DNA of 40,566 nucleotides from a virus, in the IMG/VR virus record IMGVR_UViG_3300036832_001280, positions 1-40,566 of that record. One strand, 5' to 3'. This document shows positions 5,968 to 13,839 of the stretch, piece after piece. Each line of letters opens with the position of its first letter. Within the stretch, counting starts at the first letter, position 1. The position numbers were made by a program, and so were the translations under genes. The notes under the pieces were generated by a model. It saw only the letters and a list, made by a program, of their open reading frames with translations, ran no database searches and had not been told where the DNA came from.

Positions 5968-6143
5968 TCACTACATTGATGGGCGCATTCATCGTTCTGT
6001 GTATCGCGGGATTGCTCCTGTGGGGCGTCTCGCAGGTCCCCGGCATTCCCCCCATCGTGAAAACGGTGGTGTATGTGATCGTGGGTGTCATTCTGCTCCT
6101 GTGGGCTTTGCAGTACGTGATGGGACATCCGGCGCTGCACTGA
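5964..6143 (+). CDS. Small two-helix membrane protein, 59 aa
   Basis: Two hydrophobic helices, at about residues 4-22 (AFIVLCIAGLLLWGV) and 32-51 (VVYVIVGVILLLWAL), flank a Pro-rich loop with PGIPPIVK. This layout is common in phage and bacterial small membrane proteins near packaging genes. It is one of the few holin candidates in this genome: size and topology fit a class II holin, but no lysin is adjacent. The stop shares a base with the next ATG. Confidence 0.7.
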   Translation: MITTLMGAFIVLCIAGLLLWGVSQVPGIPPIVKTVVYVIVGVILLLWALQYVMGHPALH

Positions 6144-6625
6144 TGGGAAAATCTGGGGTTCGTCTTGGGTGTCGCGCGGTCAATTTTGTCGCTCCCGAAG
6201 CACGGCTGCGACCGTTGCGCGATCAGCTCATCGTCAAACCGCTACCACTCGCACTGTCCGATCGGTTGCGTGCTGATTGGCATGGCGAGGTCGTACGCGG
6301 GCGCGTCATTGCAGCGGGACCCGGCTGCTATCCCAACATTCATTCCCGTGGCTTTAAGGATGGCAAGCCCTATCACACGATCCGCGAGTCGAAGGTCTTC
6401 CGCGCGACCGAGGTGAGGGTCGGCGACGTGGTCGAGCTGGGCGGCATGGAGTTGGGCGGATACCTCTGGCCGAAGGTGTGGTGCGACGGGGATTGGTGCG
6501 TGATCTGCCGGGAAGAGGACGTAGCGGTGTTACATGAAGACGAAAGAGAAACCGAAAGAGAAGTTGCCAGTCGAAGCGAGACCGAAACCCATTCTCGGAC
6601 TGCCGCCGCATCAGGCGCGTGCTGA
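6143..6625 (+). CDS. GroES-like co-chaperonin
   Basis: The core follows the Cpn10 fold. RPLRDQLIVKPL (about residues 23-34) matches the opening strand, GEVVRGRVIAAGPG (48-61) the mid strands, [11 protein letters not shown] (91-101) the next hairpin, and DWCVICREEDVAVL (117-130) the closing strand. Residues 62-90 are an insertion where GroES has a short turn. The C-terminal 30 residues are Glu/Arg/Ser-rich, and 92 bases of this end are shared with the small terminase gene. Cpn10 proteins cap GroEL; phage versions such as T4 gp31 help fold the coat protein. The mobile-loop IVL-type motif is not evident, so GroEL binding is not shown. TGATG overlap with the previous gene. Confidence 0.75.
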   Translation: MGKSGVRLGCRAVNFVAPEARLRPLRDQLIVKPLPLALSDRLRADWHGEVVRGRVIAAGPGCYPNIHSRGFKDGKPYHTIRESKVFRATEVRVGDVVELGGMELGGYLWPKVWCDGDWCVICREEDVAVLHEDERETEREVASRSETETHSRTAAASGAC

Positions 6626-6965
6626 GAAGACGGCACGCATCGCGCCGTATCAGTTCAAGCCGGGACATCAGGCGCACCGTCCGGTCAGCTCGCGCAATCG
6701 TCTGCAGGGCTCATTCCTGCATGCGCTCGCGGATGACTTCGACAAATTCGGCAAGAAGACCATCGAGGCAGCACGAATGCTCGACCCCGTTGGCTACATC
6801 AAATGCGTGGCCTCCCTGATGCCGAAGCAATTCGAGCAGACCACCATGCTTGAGGAATTGTCCGATGCCGAACTCACCGCCGGGATTAACTACCTCAGAA
6901 GCCGACTTGCTGTCGGCGTTGGAGAAGGAGTCGAGCCGCCGGTCGAGTCTGCAACGCTTAACTAG
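6534..6965 (+). CDS. Terminase small subunit (probable)
   Basis: A 143-aa protein with a Lys/Pro-rich head, then YQFKPGHQ and SSRNRLQGSFLHALADDF, a helical body, and YIKCVASLMPKQFE near residues 88-101. This head and body are typical of proteins placed directly before the large terminase in P22-like and related phages. The small subunit recognises pac DNA and regulates the large subunit. It overlaps the co-chaperonin gene by 92 bases and the large terminase by 101 bases, in different frames. Confidence 0.7.
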   Translation: MKTKEKPKEKLPVEARPKPILGLPPHQARAEKTARIAPYQFKPGHQAHRPVSSRNRLQGSFLHALADDFDKFGKKTIEAARMLDPVGYIKCVASLMPKQFEQTTMLEELSDAELTAGINYLRSRLAVGVGEGVEPPVESATLN

Positions 6966-8304
6966 TTACGCGCCATATCCGAAGCAGGCGGAATTTCACG
7001 CAGCGGGAAAGGATTTTCGCGAACGCTTGCTGATGGCGGGAAATCAATTGGGCAAAACGCTCGCGGCGGGCTTTGAGACCGCGATGCATCTCACGGGCGA
7101 TTACCCTGACTGGTGGGTGGGTCGCAGGTGGGATCGGGCAACTGTTGGCTGGGCCGCAGGAGTCACGGGTGAATCGACGCGAGACAATCCGCAGCGAATC
7201 CTCCTCGGACGCACGGGTTCCCTTGGCACTGGATCAATCCCTCGTGACCGGATTATTGACACCAGCGCAAGTCGCGGTTTGGCGGACGCTGTGGATACGA
7301 TCCTCGTTCGCCACTCAAGCGGAGCTACTTCGACGCTACAGCTCAAGTCTTACGAGAAAGGACGTGAAAAGTGGCAGGGCGAAACGCTCGACTTCGTATG
7401 GTTTGATGAAGAGCCGCCAGAAGATATCTACACGGAAGGTCTCACACGGACCAATGCGACGGGGGGGATGACCTTCATCACGTTCACGCCGCTGTTGGGC
7501 GTCACGGGCGTGGTGCGGCGATTCATCATCGATCATCAGCCGGGAACGCATTTCGTGCAGATGGGCATCGAGGATGCCGCGCACTACAGCGCGGAAGAGC
7601 GCGCCGCGATCATCGGCAGTTACAAGCCGTTCGAGCGTGACGCGCGTATTCGGGGAATTCCACAGCTCGGGAGCGGACGCGTGTTTCCAGTGAACGATGA
7701 CGATCTGCGGGTGCCTTCGTTCAAGATCCCAGAGCATTGGCCGCAGATCGGCGGGCTTGATTTCGGTTGGGATCACCCCTCGGCGGCGGTGCGGCTCGCA
7801 TGGGATCGAGACGGCGATGTGCTGTACGTCATCGCCGCGCACCGCGCGCGCGAGCAGACCCCGGCGAGTTTCTCCGGTGCCGTGCGACCGTGGGGCGCGT
7901 GGCTTCCGTTCGCGTGGCCGCACGATGGCTTGCAGCATGACAAGGGCTCGGGTGAGCAGCTCGCCGCGCAGTACCGGCAGCAGGGGCTGAATCTGTTGCG
8001 CGTGCGCGCGACTTTTGAGGATGGCACCTCGGGACTTGAGGCGGGCATTGCCGAGATGCTCGATCGCATGCAGTCGGGACGATTGAAAGTGTTCACGCAC
8101 CTCGCCGAATGGTTCGAGGAGTTCAACCTCTACCATCGCAAGGAAGGGCTCATCGTGAAATTGAACGATGACCTGATGTCGGCGACGCGCTACGCGATCA
8201 TGATGAAACGTTTCGCAGGCACCCAGACCAAGCGCATGCCGACGCCGCAGTTCGAGCAGCGCGGACTGCTGGTGCGCTCCGATGGACTTGGGTGGATGGG
8301 CTGA
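6865..8304 (+). CDS. Terminase large subunit
   Basis: ATG 6865 follows GAGGAA (6851-6856) and gives 479 aa; ATG 6850 is the longer alternative. ATPase motifs: Walker A AGNQLGKT at residues 58-65, Walker B FVWFDEE at 177-183 with catalytic Asp-Glu. The C-terminal nuclease domain shows GGLDFGWDHPSA, HDG, and LNDDLMSATRYA with acidic residues of the RNase H fold. The enzyme pumps DNA into the prohead and cuts it. The family and the P22-type neighbours imply headful packaging (inference). The stop overlaps the next start by 1 base. Confidence 0.93.
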   Translation: MPNSPPGLTTSEADLLSALEKESSRRSSLQRLTSYAPYPKQAEFHAAGKDFRERLLMAGNQLGKTLAAGFETAMHLTGDYPDWWVGRRWDRATVGWAAGVTGESTRDNPQRILLGRTGSLGTGSIPRDRIIDTSASRGLADAVDTILVRHSSGATSTLQLKSYEKGREKWQGETLDFVWFDEEPPEDIYTEGLTRTNATGGMTFITFTPLLGVTGVVRRFIIDHQPGTHFVQMGIEDAAHYSAEERAAIIGSYKPFERDARIRGIPQLGSGRVFPVNDDDLRVPSFKIPEHWPQIGGLDFGWDHPSAAVRLAWDRDGDVLYVIAAHRAREQTPASFSGAVRPWGAWLPFAWPHDGLQHDKGSGEQLAAQYRQQGLNLLRVRATFEDGTSGLEAGIAEMLDRMQSGRLKVFTHLAEWFEEFNLYHRKEGLIVKLNDDLMSATRYAIMMKRFAGTQTKRMPTPQFEQRGLLVRSDGLGWMG

Positions 8305-8486
8305 TGCCGCCGACGACACCGTTGCAGATTTGGACAGCGGACTCGACCAACATCCTCTGCAGCTCGATCAATTTCACAGCAGATGGAGCCACATTGAATA
8401 ACGGCGGAGGGACAGCAATCATCGAAGCACCTCTGCAGGAATTCAATAGCTTGAGCTACCTGCGCCAGACACAGAATCCGAATTGA
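8304..8486 (+). CDS. Small unknown protein between terminase and portal, 60 aa
   Basis: Starts in a TGATG overlap with the terminase. Polar, beta-prone sequence with Thr, Asn and Gly (TADGATLNNGGGTAIIEA), no membrane segment, no Cys pair. Sits where some podoviruses encode a small head accessory protein. Function unknown. Confidence 0.6.
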   Translation: MPPTTPLQIWTADSTNILCSSINFTADGATLNNGGGTAIIEAPLQEFNSLSYLRQTQNPN

Positions 8487-8487
8487 T

Positions 8488-10629
8488 ATGCCAGTGATCC
8501 CCTCGCGCGCCGATACCCCTGCGGTCTCGGACCCGGAGATTGTGGCCGAGTGTCAGGAACGGTTTCGCATCGCGCAGGAAGCGGAGAACGAGAACCGCGC
8601 GAATGGCGTCAAGGCGTTGGAGTTTCGCGACGGGCAGCAATGGCCGGAGGATCTGTACAACCAGCGGCGCATTGATAAGCGGCCCAGTCTCACCATCAAT
8701 CACACGAACACGTTCGTCAGGCGCGTCGTCAACAACATGCGCCAGGAACGTCCGCGCATCAAAGTGCATCCGGTCGGAGACGGGGCGCAGGTGTCAACCG
8801 CTAAGGTGATCGCGGGATTGATCCGCCACATCGAGAACATGTCGGAGGCGGGCGTCGCGTACGACACGGGCGGCGAGTCGGCGGTGACGATCGGCTGGGG
8901 CTACTGGCGGATCTTGTCGGAGTTCATCGATGAGGCGAGCTTCGATCAAGAGCTGAAGATCGTTCCAATCCGAAATCCCTTCACGGTGTACATGGATCCA
9001 TCGAGCGTCCTGCCCACGGGTGAGGATGCCGACTGGGTGATCATCACCGACAAGATGAAGCGCGAGGACTATAAGCGCGAGTACCCGAATGCCAACAACA
9101 CGGAGTGGCGGCAGGCGAGCAGCGGTGATGCGATGTCCGAGTGGGAGACCAAGGATGAGATCCGGCTCGCGGAGTACTACCGGATCCGCAAAGTCGAGGA
9201 CACGCTGTGGCGCATGTCGAACGGCATGGCGCTGTTCGAGGATCAGATCAAGCAGCTCGCGAAGGATCTCGCCGCTGCCCAGGTCACGAAAACCCGCTTC
9301 TCGCGCCCCTCGGTGCGCCGCACGGTCGAGTGGTACAAGCTGAACGGCACCGAGATTGTGGACCGGCGATCCTCGACCAACGATCCGCTGCCGGATAAGT
9401 GGATCCCGGTGATTCGCTGCGAAGGCAATGTGCTGGACTTGAATGGCCGGGTGCGCCGCAAGGGCATGGTGTGGGATCTGATGGATCCGGCGCGCATGTA
9501 CAACTACTGGCGCACCATGGAGACGGAGCTGCTGGCGTTGGCTCCGAAAGCTCCGTGGGTGGCTGCCGCCGGTCAGCTCGATGGGCACAACGAGTGGAAG
9601 GACGCGAACCAGAAGCCCTATTCGGCGCTGGTGTACGAACCCGCGTTTGTCGAGCAGCCCGATGGCAGCAAGCAGGTGCTGCCGCCACCGCAGCGCATGC
9701 AGCCGGTGCCGGTGCCTGCGGGCGCGGTGCAAGCGGCACAGGGCGCGCAGCAGGACTTGATGGCAGTGGCGGGCATGCCGCACGACCCGTCGGCGGACGT
9801 GCCGGGGGCGGCGATCAGTGGCAGAGCCTTGCAGCAGCGGCAGGCATTGTCCGACATTGGACACTTCCAGTACTACGACAATCAGACGCGCGCGATTGCG
9901 CAGACCGGGCGGATCCTGCTGCAACTGATCCCGTTCTACTACTCGACGCAGCGCATGCAGCGGATCATCGGCGAGGACGGTGTGCCGCAGATGGAGCCGA
10001 TCAACAGCCAGCAGCCGCATCCAGAAGATCCCTCGATCATGACGGTGAAGAATGATCTCACCACCGGGCGCTATGACGTCGTCATGGACACCGGTCCCGG
10101 CTATGAGACGAAACGCCTCGAAGGCGCGAGCGCAATGATTGATCTTCTGAAGACGCCGCTTGCGGAGCCGGTCATCAAGGTCGGCGCGGATGTGGTTGTG
10201 CGCAGCATGGACTTCGAGGGCGCGGATGATCTCGCCGATCGGTTGATGCCGAGTAATCCGCAGTCGATGCAGAAGATGGTCGCATCGTTGCCGCGCGAGG
10301 CGCAGGGCGTCGTCCAGGCGATGCAGCAGCAGATGCAGCAGGCGCAGCAGATGATTCAGCAACTGCAGATGCAGCTCAAGTTCAAGACCGACATCGAGCA
10401 GGGATGGATGCAGGTGGAGCGCGACAAGATGAAGCTGAAGGAGCATGAGACGATCGCCGACAACATGACGCGCACCCACGACACGATGATCAAGGGCAAG
10501 ACCGCGCGCGATGTCGCCAACATCCAAGTCGAGGGCAAGATCTTGGACACCCACGTTGCCCAGCTCCACGAGCGGGCCGCGACCAAGGAAGCACTGCGCG
10601 ACGCAGACAAGATCGCGCACGAGAAGTAG
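8488..10629 (+). CDS. Portal protein, P22 type
   Basis: At 713 aa it matches the large P22-type portals. The N-terminal part has the usual EFRDGQQWPEDL, then RPSLTINHTNTFVRRVVNN and ERPRIKVHP. A clip/stem region follows, then a long C-terminal barrel region rich in Gln and Met (about 610-640: QAMQQQMQQAQQMIQ). It ends in a charged coiled coil. Twelve copies form the DNA gate at one head vertex and dock the terminase. It follows the terminase directly. Confidence 0.9.
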   Translation: MPVIPSRADTPAVSDPEIVAECQERFRIAQEAENENRANGVKALEFRDGQQWPEDLYNQRRIDKRPSLTINHTNTFVRRVVNNMRQERPRIKVHPVGDGAQVSTAKVIAGLIRHIENMSEAGVAYDTGGESAVTIGWGYWRILSEFIDEASFDQELKIVPIRNPFTVYMDPSSVLPTGEDADWVIITDKMKREDYKREYPNANNTEWRQASSGDAMSEWETKDEIRLAEYYRIRKVEDTLWRMSNGMALFEDQIKQLAKDLAAAQVTKTRFSRPSVRRTVEWYKLNGTEIVDRRSSTNDPLPDKWIPVIRCEGNVLDLNGRVRRKGMVWDLMDPARMYNYWRTMETELLALAPKAPWVAAAGQLDGHNEWKDANQKPYSALVYEPAFVEQPDGSKQVLPPPQRMQPVPVPAGAVQAAQGAQQDLMAVAGMPHDPSADVPGAAISGRALQQRQALSDIGHFQYYDNQTRAIAQTGRILLQLIPFYYSTQRMQRIIGEDGVPQMEPINSQQPHPEDPSIMTVKNDLTTGRYDVVMDTGPGYETKRLEGASAMIDLLKTPLAEPVIKVGADVVVRSMDFEGADDLADRLMPSNPQSMQKMVASLPREAQGVVQAMQQQMQQAQQMIQQLQMQLKFKTDIEQGWMQVERDKMKLKEHETIADNMTRTHDTMIKGKTARDVANIQVEGKILDTHVAQLHERAATKEALRDADKIAHEK

Positions 10630-10632
10630 TGC

Positions 10633-11115
10633 GTGCTGAAGCCGCTGTTGGACATCTTGCCGACGACCGGCGAGGAGATGACGCGTCCCACGAAACTCTA
10701 TCGCGGCACCGAGACAGGCACCGCTGGTCTCAAGCGGGTGTCGCACGGCGGCGAGATGGGCAGCGGCATCTTCGCGACCCCGCATCGATGGCTGGCGGCA
10801 TCGTATGGCGGCGGGCCGAAGGCACGCGAGGGTAAAGGCCGCACCGTGCATGAGATCAATATTCCGCGCCTGCCGCATCACCAGTACGGCTACATCCATG
10901 GGGGATTGAAACGCGATGAGAAAGCGAAGCTGCACGATCACATGGGTCGGGTGCTGCATGAATATGAGCCGTTGAAGATGGGCGCGGAACACGAGAAAGA
11001 GCGCAATCAAATTGCGCATATCGCGAAGGCGCATGGCATTCGCGTGCTGATTGGAAAGAAAGATTCCATCGGCGAGAACCAAGTCTCCATTCTTGATCCA
11101 GAGTTGATCAAGTAA
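10633..11115 (+). CDS. Unknown protein with ADP-ribosyltransferase-like features, 160 aa
   Basis: GTG 10633 is used; ATG 10678 is another possible start. Near the N-terminus are LYRGTE (about residues 22-27) and GSGIFATPHRWLAASYGGG (about 43-61). A YRG followed by a G-[IF]-F-[AS]-T-x8-Y block is reminiscent of ADP-ribosyltransferase or RES-type NAD-using folds. No definite third catalytic Glu motif is assigned. It is inserted between portal and scaffold genes, where P22 has none. It could be a capsid-carried effector, or simply a head protein. Function is not established. Confidence 0.45.
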   Translation: MLKPLLDILPTTGEEMTRPTKLYRGTETGTAGLKRVSHGGEMGSGIFATPHRWLAASYGGGPKAREGKGRTVHEINIPRLPHHQYGYIHGGLKRDEKAKLHDHMGRVLHEYEPLKMGAEHEKERNQIAHIAKAHGIRVLIGKKDSIGENQVSILDPELIK

Positions 11116-12542
11116 TGGCGGCGAACATGCGACCACTGGCGAGCATCCTGCCCGCCGGGGGAAACCCGCGTTCGCTCGAAGCGTACGCGGAGTACAAGCG
11201 GCGCAAGTCAGAAGAGAAACAGCCGACGACCGTCGCGGCTGAACCGCCGCCGCCGCAAGCTGGGGTGCCGTTGCCGCCGGGACCGTCGAGTCACGTGCCG
11301 TTTGGCGAGGTGAGTACCAAGTCGCTCGAAGTGGCGATCCGCGATGCGATGAAGCATCACCTGTCGCTCTCGCTGAAGGATCGCATCGCGAACTCGAAGC
11401 GTGCGAAAGAAGCGCTCGGTGAGCATCTGACGCGCACCAAAAGCGGCAAGGTCAAGGACTTGATGCTGACGAATGGGAAATTGGAGAAGACGCAGAAAGG
11501 AAGCGAGGGTCGTGAACCGCTCAAGATCACAGATCCGAATACGGGCAAGGAGCGCGGCGTCGAGGCATGGGGAGTCGCGCTCTCTCCCGCCTATGGCGAG
11601 GGCAAATTCAATCTCTGCCCGAATCGATTCGCGTGCGAGGACATCTGCTTAGGCAAGACCTCGGGACAGAATTTCGCCGGGGGTGGCGGCAAGGATTTAG
11701 CTGCGGTGAAGGGTCCGCGTCTCGCGGGTCGGCGGCGCACGCTCGCGCTGTTTCGCAACCCGAAGGATTACGCGATCAAGTTGAACGATGAGATCGAGTC
11801 GCACAAGCGGCTCGCCGAGAGGCACGACAACCACTTGGGTGTGCGTCTCAATATCCTCTCGGACATTCCTGGGCGCGTGTACAAGCCGATCATCGAAAAT
11901 CACAAGGATGTGTCGTTCTACGACTATACGAAGCTCAAGCAAAAGCCGGTCGCGCCGAACCATTTCCTGACTCGCTCATCGACGGGTCTCTCGCAGACGG
12001 TGAACGGGGAATACATCCACAACCCGTACCAGAACTGGCGCGAGATGAGAAAGCATCTCGATGAAGGCGGCAACGTCGCCATGGCGTTCTCCGATAAGGA
12101 TCATCTGCCGACGCATATCTTCGACAAAGAAACCGGCAAGAACTATCCGATCCTGAATGGTGATGAACACGACTTCCGGCCCATCGACAAGAAGGGCCAC
12201 ATCGTGGCGCTCAAGAACAAGATGGTTCAGGACAAGGCGCGCGAGGCAACGAAGAAACATCGCGGGTTCTTTGTGGACTATGACCCGAAGGTGATGCGCG
12301 ACAAAAAGGGGAAATTGATCCGCCATCCGAGTCCCGGTGTGGATCCGAAGACCGGCAAAGCGATCCCCGGCGACAGCATTCCCACGGTGCATCACGTCGA
12401 GATCCCGGTTCAGCCGCACGTGAAAGATCTGTACGACAACGACGGCAACGTCGTGCCGCGCGAGTTGCCGCCTGGGATGACACGCGAGGAGCCCATGGGC
12501 GCGTATCCCGGCTATGAACGCGAGCTGCGACACAAGAGGTAG
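11115..12542 (+). CDS. Gp88-like protein of unknown function, 475 aa
   Basis: The N-terminal 120 residues are Pro/Lys-rich and helical. Residues 150-300 resemble the phage Gene-88 family: WGVALSPA, then Cys at 168, 174 and 178 (CPNRFACEDICLG), RRRTLALF, VRLNILSDIPGRVY (243-256), VSFYDYTK (266-273) and PNHFLTRSSTGLSQ. The three close cysteines may bind metal or a cluster; I see no proof. The C-terminus holds DKKGHIVALKNK and a long charged tail. The family has no known function. Overlaps the previous stop by 1 base. Odd position in the head module. Confidence 0.65.
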   Translation: MAANMRPLASILPAGGNPRSLEAYAEYKRRKSEEKQPTTVAAEPPPPQAGVPLPPGPSSHVPFGEVSTKSLEVAIRDAMKHHLSLSLKDRIANSKRAKEALGEHLTRTKSGKVKDLMLTNGKLEKTQKGSEGREPLKITDPNTGKERGVEAWGVALSPAYGEGKFNLCPNRFACEDICLGKTSGQNFAGGGGKDLAAVKGPRLAGRRRTLALFRNPKDYAIKLNDEIESHKRLAERHDNHLGVRLNILSDIPGRVYKPIIENHKDVSFYDYTKLKQKPVAPNHFLTRSSTGLSQTVNGEYIHNPYQNWREMRKHLDEGGNVAMAFSDKDHLPTHIFDKETGKNYPILNGDEHDFRPIDKKGHIVALKNKMVQDKAREATKKHRGFFVDYDPKVMRDKKGKLIRHPSPGVDPKTGKAIPGDSIPTVHHVEIPVQPHVKDLYDNDGNVVPRELPPGMTREEPMGAYPGYERELRHKR

Positions 12543-12544
12543 TC

Positions 12545-12775
12545 ATGGGTAAAGATCCGTTCGAGGACAAAGAAACGCTGTCGCTGCCCGCGTACTACTC
12601 GCAGTTCGAGAATGCGGATCATTTCCACGACACAGAAGAACACACGGTGCCCGACTGGTGGGACCTGACGTCCCAGCACATCGAGAAGCATCGGCCTCCC
12701 GGTACGCCGCTCAATCTGCAGACCCTCGCAGATGAGCCGCACCCGAAAGCAAAGACGATTGACGACGACGATTAA
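12545..12775 (+). CDS. Small acidic protein, 76 aa
   Basis: ATG 12545 lies 2 bases after the previous stop, with AAGAGG (12535-12540) as ribosome site. The protein is strongly acidic with many His, Glu and Asp (FENADHFHDTEEHT). It ends in a run of Asp (KTIDDDD). Likely largely disordered. Unknown function, encoded between the Gp88-like gene and the scaffold. Confidence 0.6.
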   Translation: MGKDPFEDKETLSLPAYYSQFENADHFHDTEEHTVPDWWDLTSQHIEKHRPPGTPLNLQTLADEPHPKAKTIDDDD

Positions 12776-12805
12776 ATCCAAGGCGCGTTACGCGCAGGTG
12801 AACGT

Positions 12806-13819
12806 ATGGGCAAAGTAGTGACCTCGGCGGGCTTGAATGATTTCGTATCAACGGGACAGCCCACCGAGAACATCAAGGCAGAAAAGAAACCCGCGCCGGT
12901 CGCAGCAGCGCCGCCACTTGAGGTCAAGGAGGAGAAACCCGCCGCTGATCTCAGCGAGAAAAAAGAGGAGGTCGCGCCGCCGGTCGATGACAAGTACGTC
13001 GATGACGATGCGACCATCCAGGCGGAGATCGAGAAGTCGGAACGCTTCAATCGGCTGATCAACAAGAAGCATCAAGAGGCGAAGTCCTTCAAAGCACTCG
13101 CCGAAAAACGGGCAGAAGAGATTGCAGAGGCTGAACGGTTCGCCGAACAGCAGTTCAATGAACGTCGATTGGTCGAGGAGCGTGAGCGTCGGTTGCAGGC
13201 CGAACTCACTGAGTTGAAACGTGGCGCGCCGGAAGCCCCGAAAGAACCGGAGTTGAAGAAACCAGATCCGCAGAAGTTTTACGACGACAAGGGTCAGTTC
13301 AAGGCGTTTGAGTACGCAGAAGAGTTGGCGGCTTATTCAGCAAATAAAGCCGTAGCAGATGACCGGGCGAAATTCGCAGAGGAACAACGACAAATTCAAG
13401 CGGCGGAAGCAGCGCGCATCGCCGAGGAGCGCGTCGCCGAGACTCGAAAGAAGCACCCTGATTTTCTCGCTGTGATGAACGAGGCGAATGTGGAGACGCA
13501 TCCACAGTTGCTGCAGTACCTCTCCGCGAGCGAACACATCGGTGAGGTGAGCTACTACCTCGCGAAGCACCCGGAGTACTTGCAACGCATTAACAAAATG
13601 AACCCGCTACGGGCCATTGCCGAAGTGGGGAAACTTGAACTCACTTTCGAGAAGCCGCCGGAACCGGAAGAGAAACCCGCGCCGCCACCCTCGAAAGCAG
13701 CACCAGCACCGATCACGCCGATCACCACCACCGCAGCAGCGGCAGTCATCACCGATCCCTCAAAGATGAACTTCCAGCAATTGCGGGCGTTTGAGCGGCA
13801 GCGTTCGCGCAGGCACTGA
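12806..13819 (+). CDS. Scaffold protein (probable)
   Basis: Placed immediately before the coat gene, 337 aa. It is dominated by charged coiled coil (about residues 70-150 and 180-215, rich in Glu, Arg, Ala and Gln) with Pro/Lys-rich linkers at both ends. The sequence is nearly free of Cys. A C-terminal helix (SKMNFQQLRAFERQRSRR) is basic, like the coat-binding end of P22 gp8. Scaffold directs prohead assembly and leaves before packaging. Assigned by position and composition, since sequence similarity between scaffolds is low. Confidence 0.75.
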   Translation: MGKVVTSAGLNDFVSTGQPTENIKAEKKPAPVAAAPPLEVKEEKPAADLSEKKEEVAPPVDDKYVDDDATIQAEIEKSERFNRLINKKHQEAKSFKALAEKRAEEIAEAERFAEQQFNERRLVEERERRLQAELTELKRGAPEAPKEPELKKPDPQKFYDDKGQFKAFEYAEELAAYSANKAVADDRAKFAEEQRQIQAAEAARIAEERVAETRKKHPDFLAVMNEANVETHPQLLQYLSASEHIGEVSYYLAKHPEYLQRINKMNPLRAIAEVGKLELTFEKPPEPEEKPAPPPSKAAPAPITPITTTAAAAVITDPSKMNFQQLRAFERQRSRRH

Positions 13820-13839
13820 CCAACCCTTAGGAGATTTCG

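Noticed and set aside
7336-8319. 327-codon open frame on the minus strand across the large terminase
   Set aside because: Antisense to clear terminase motifs, biased composition, no ribosome site.
8794-11136. 780-codon open frame on the minus strand across the portal gene
   Set aside because: Arg/His/Leu-biased translation with no domains, fully antisense to the convincing portal gene. A GC-rich shadow frame.
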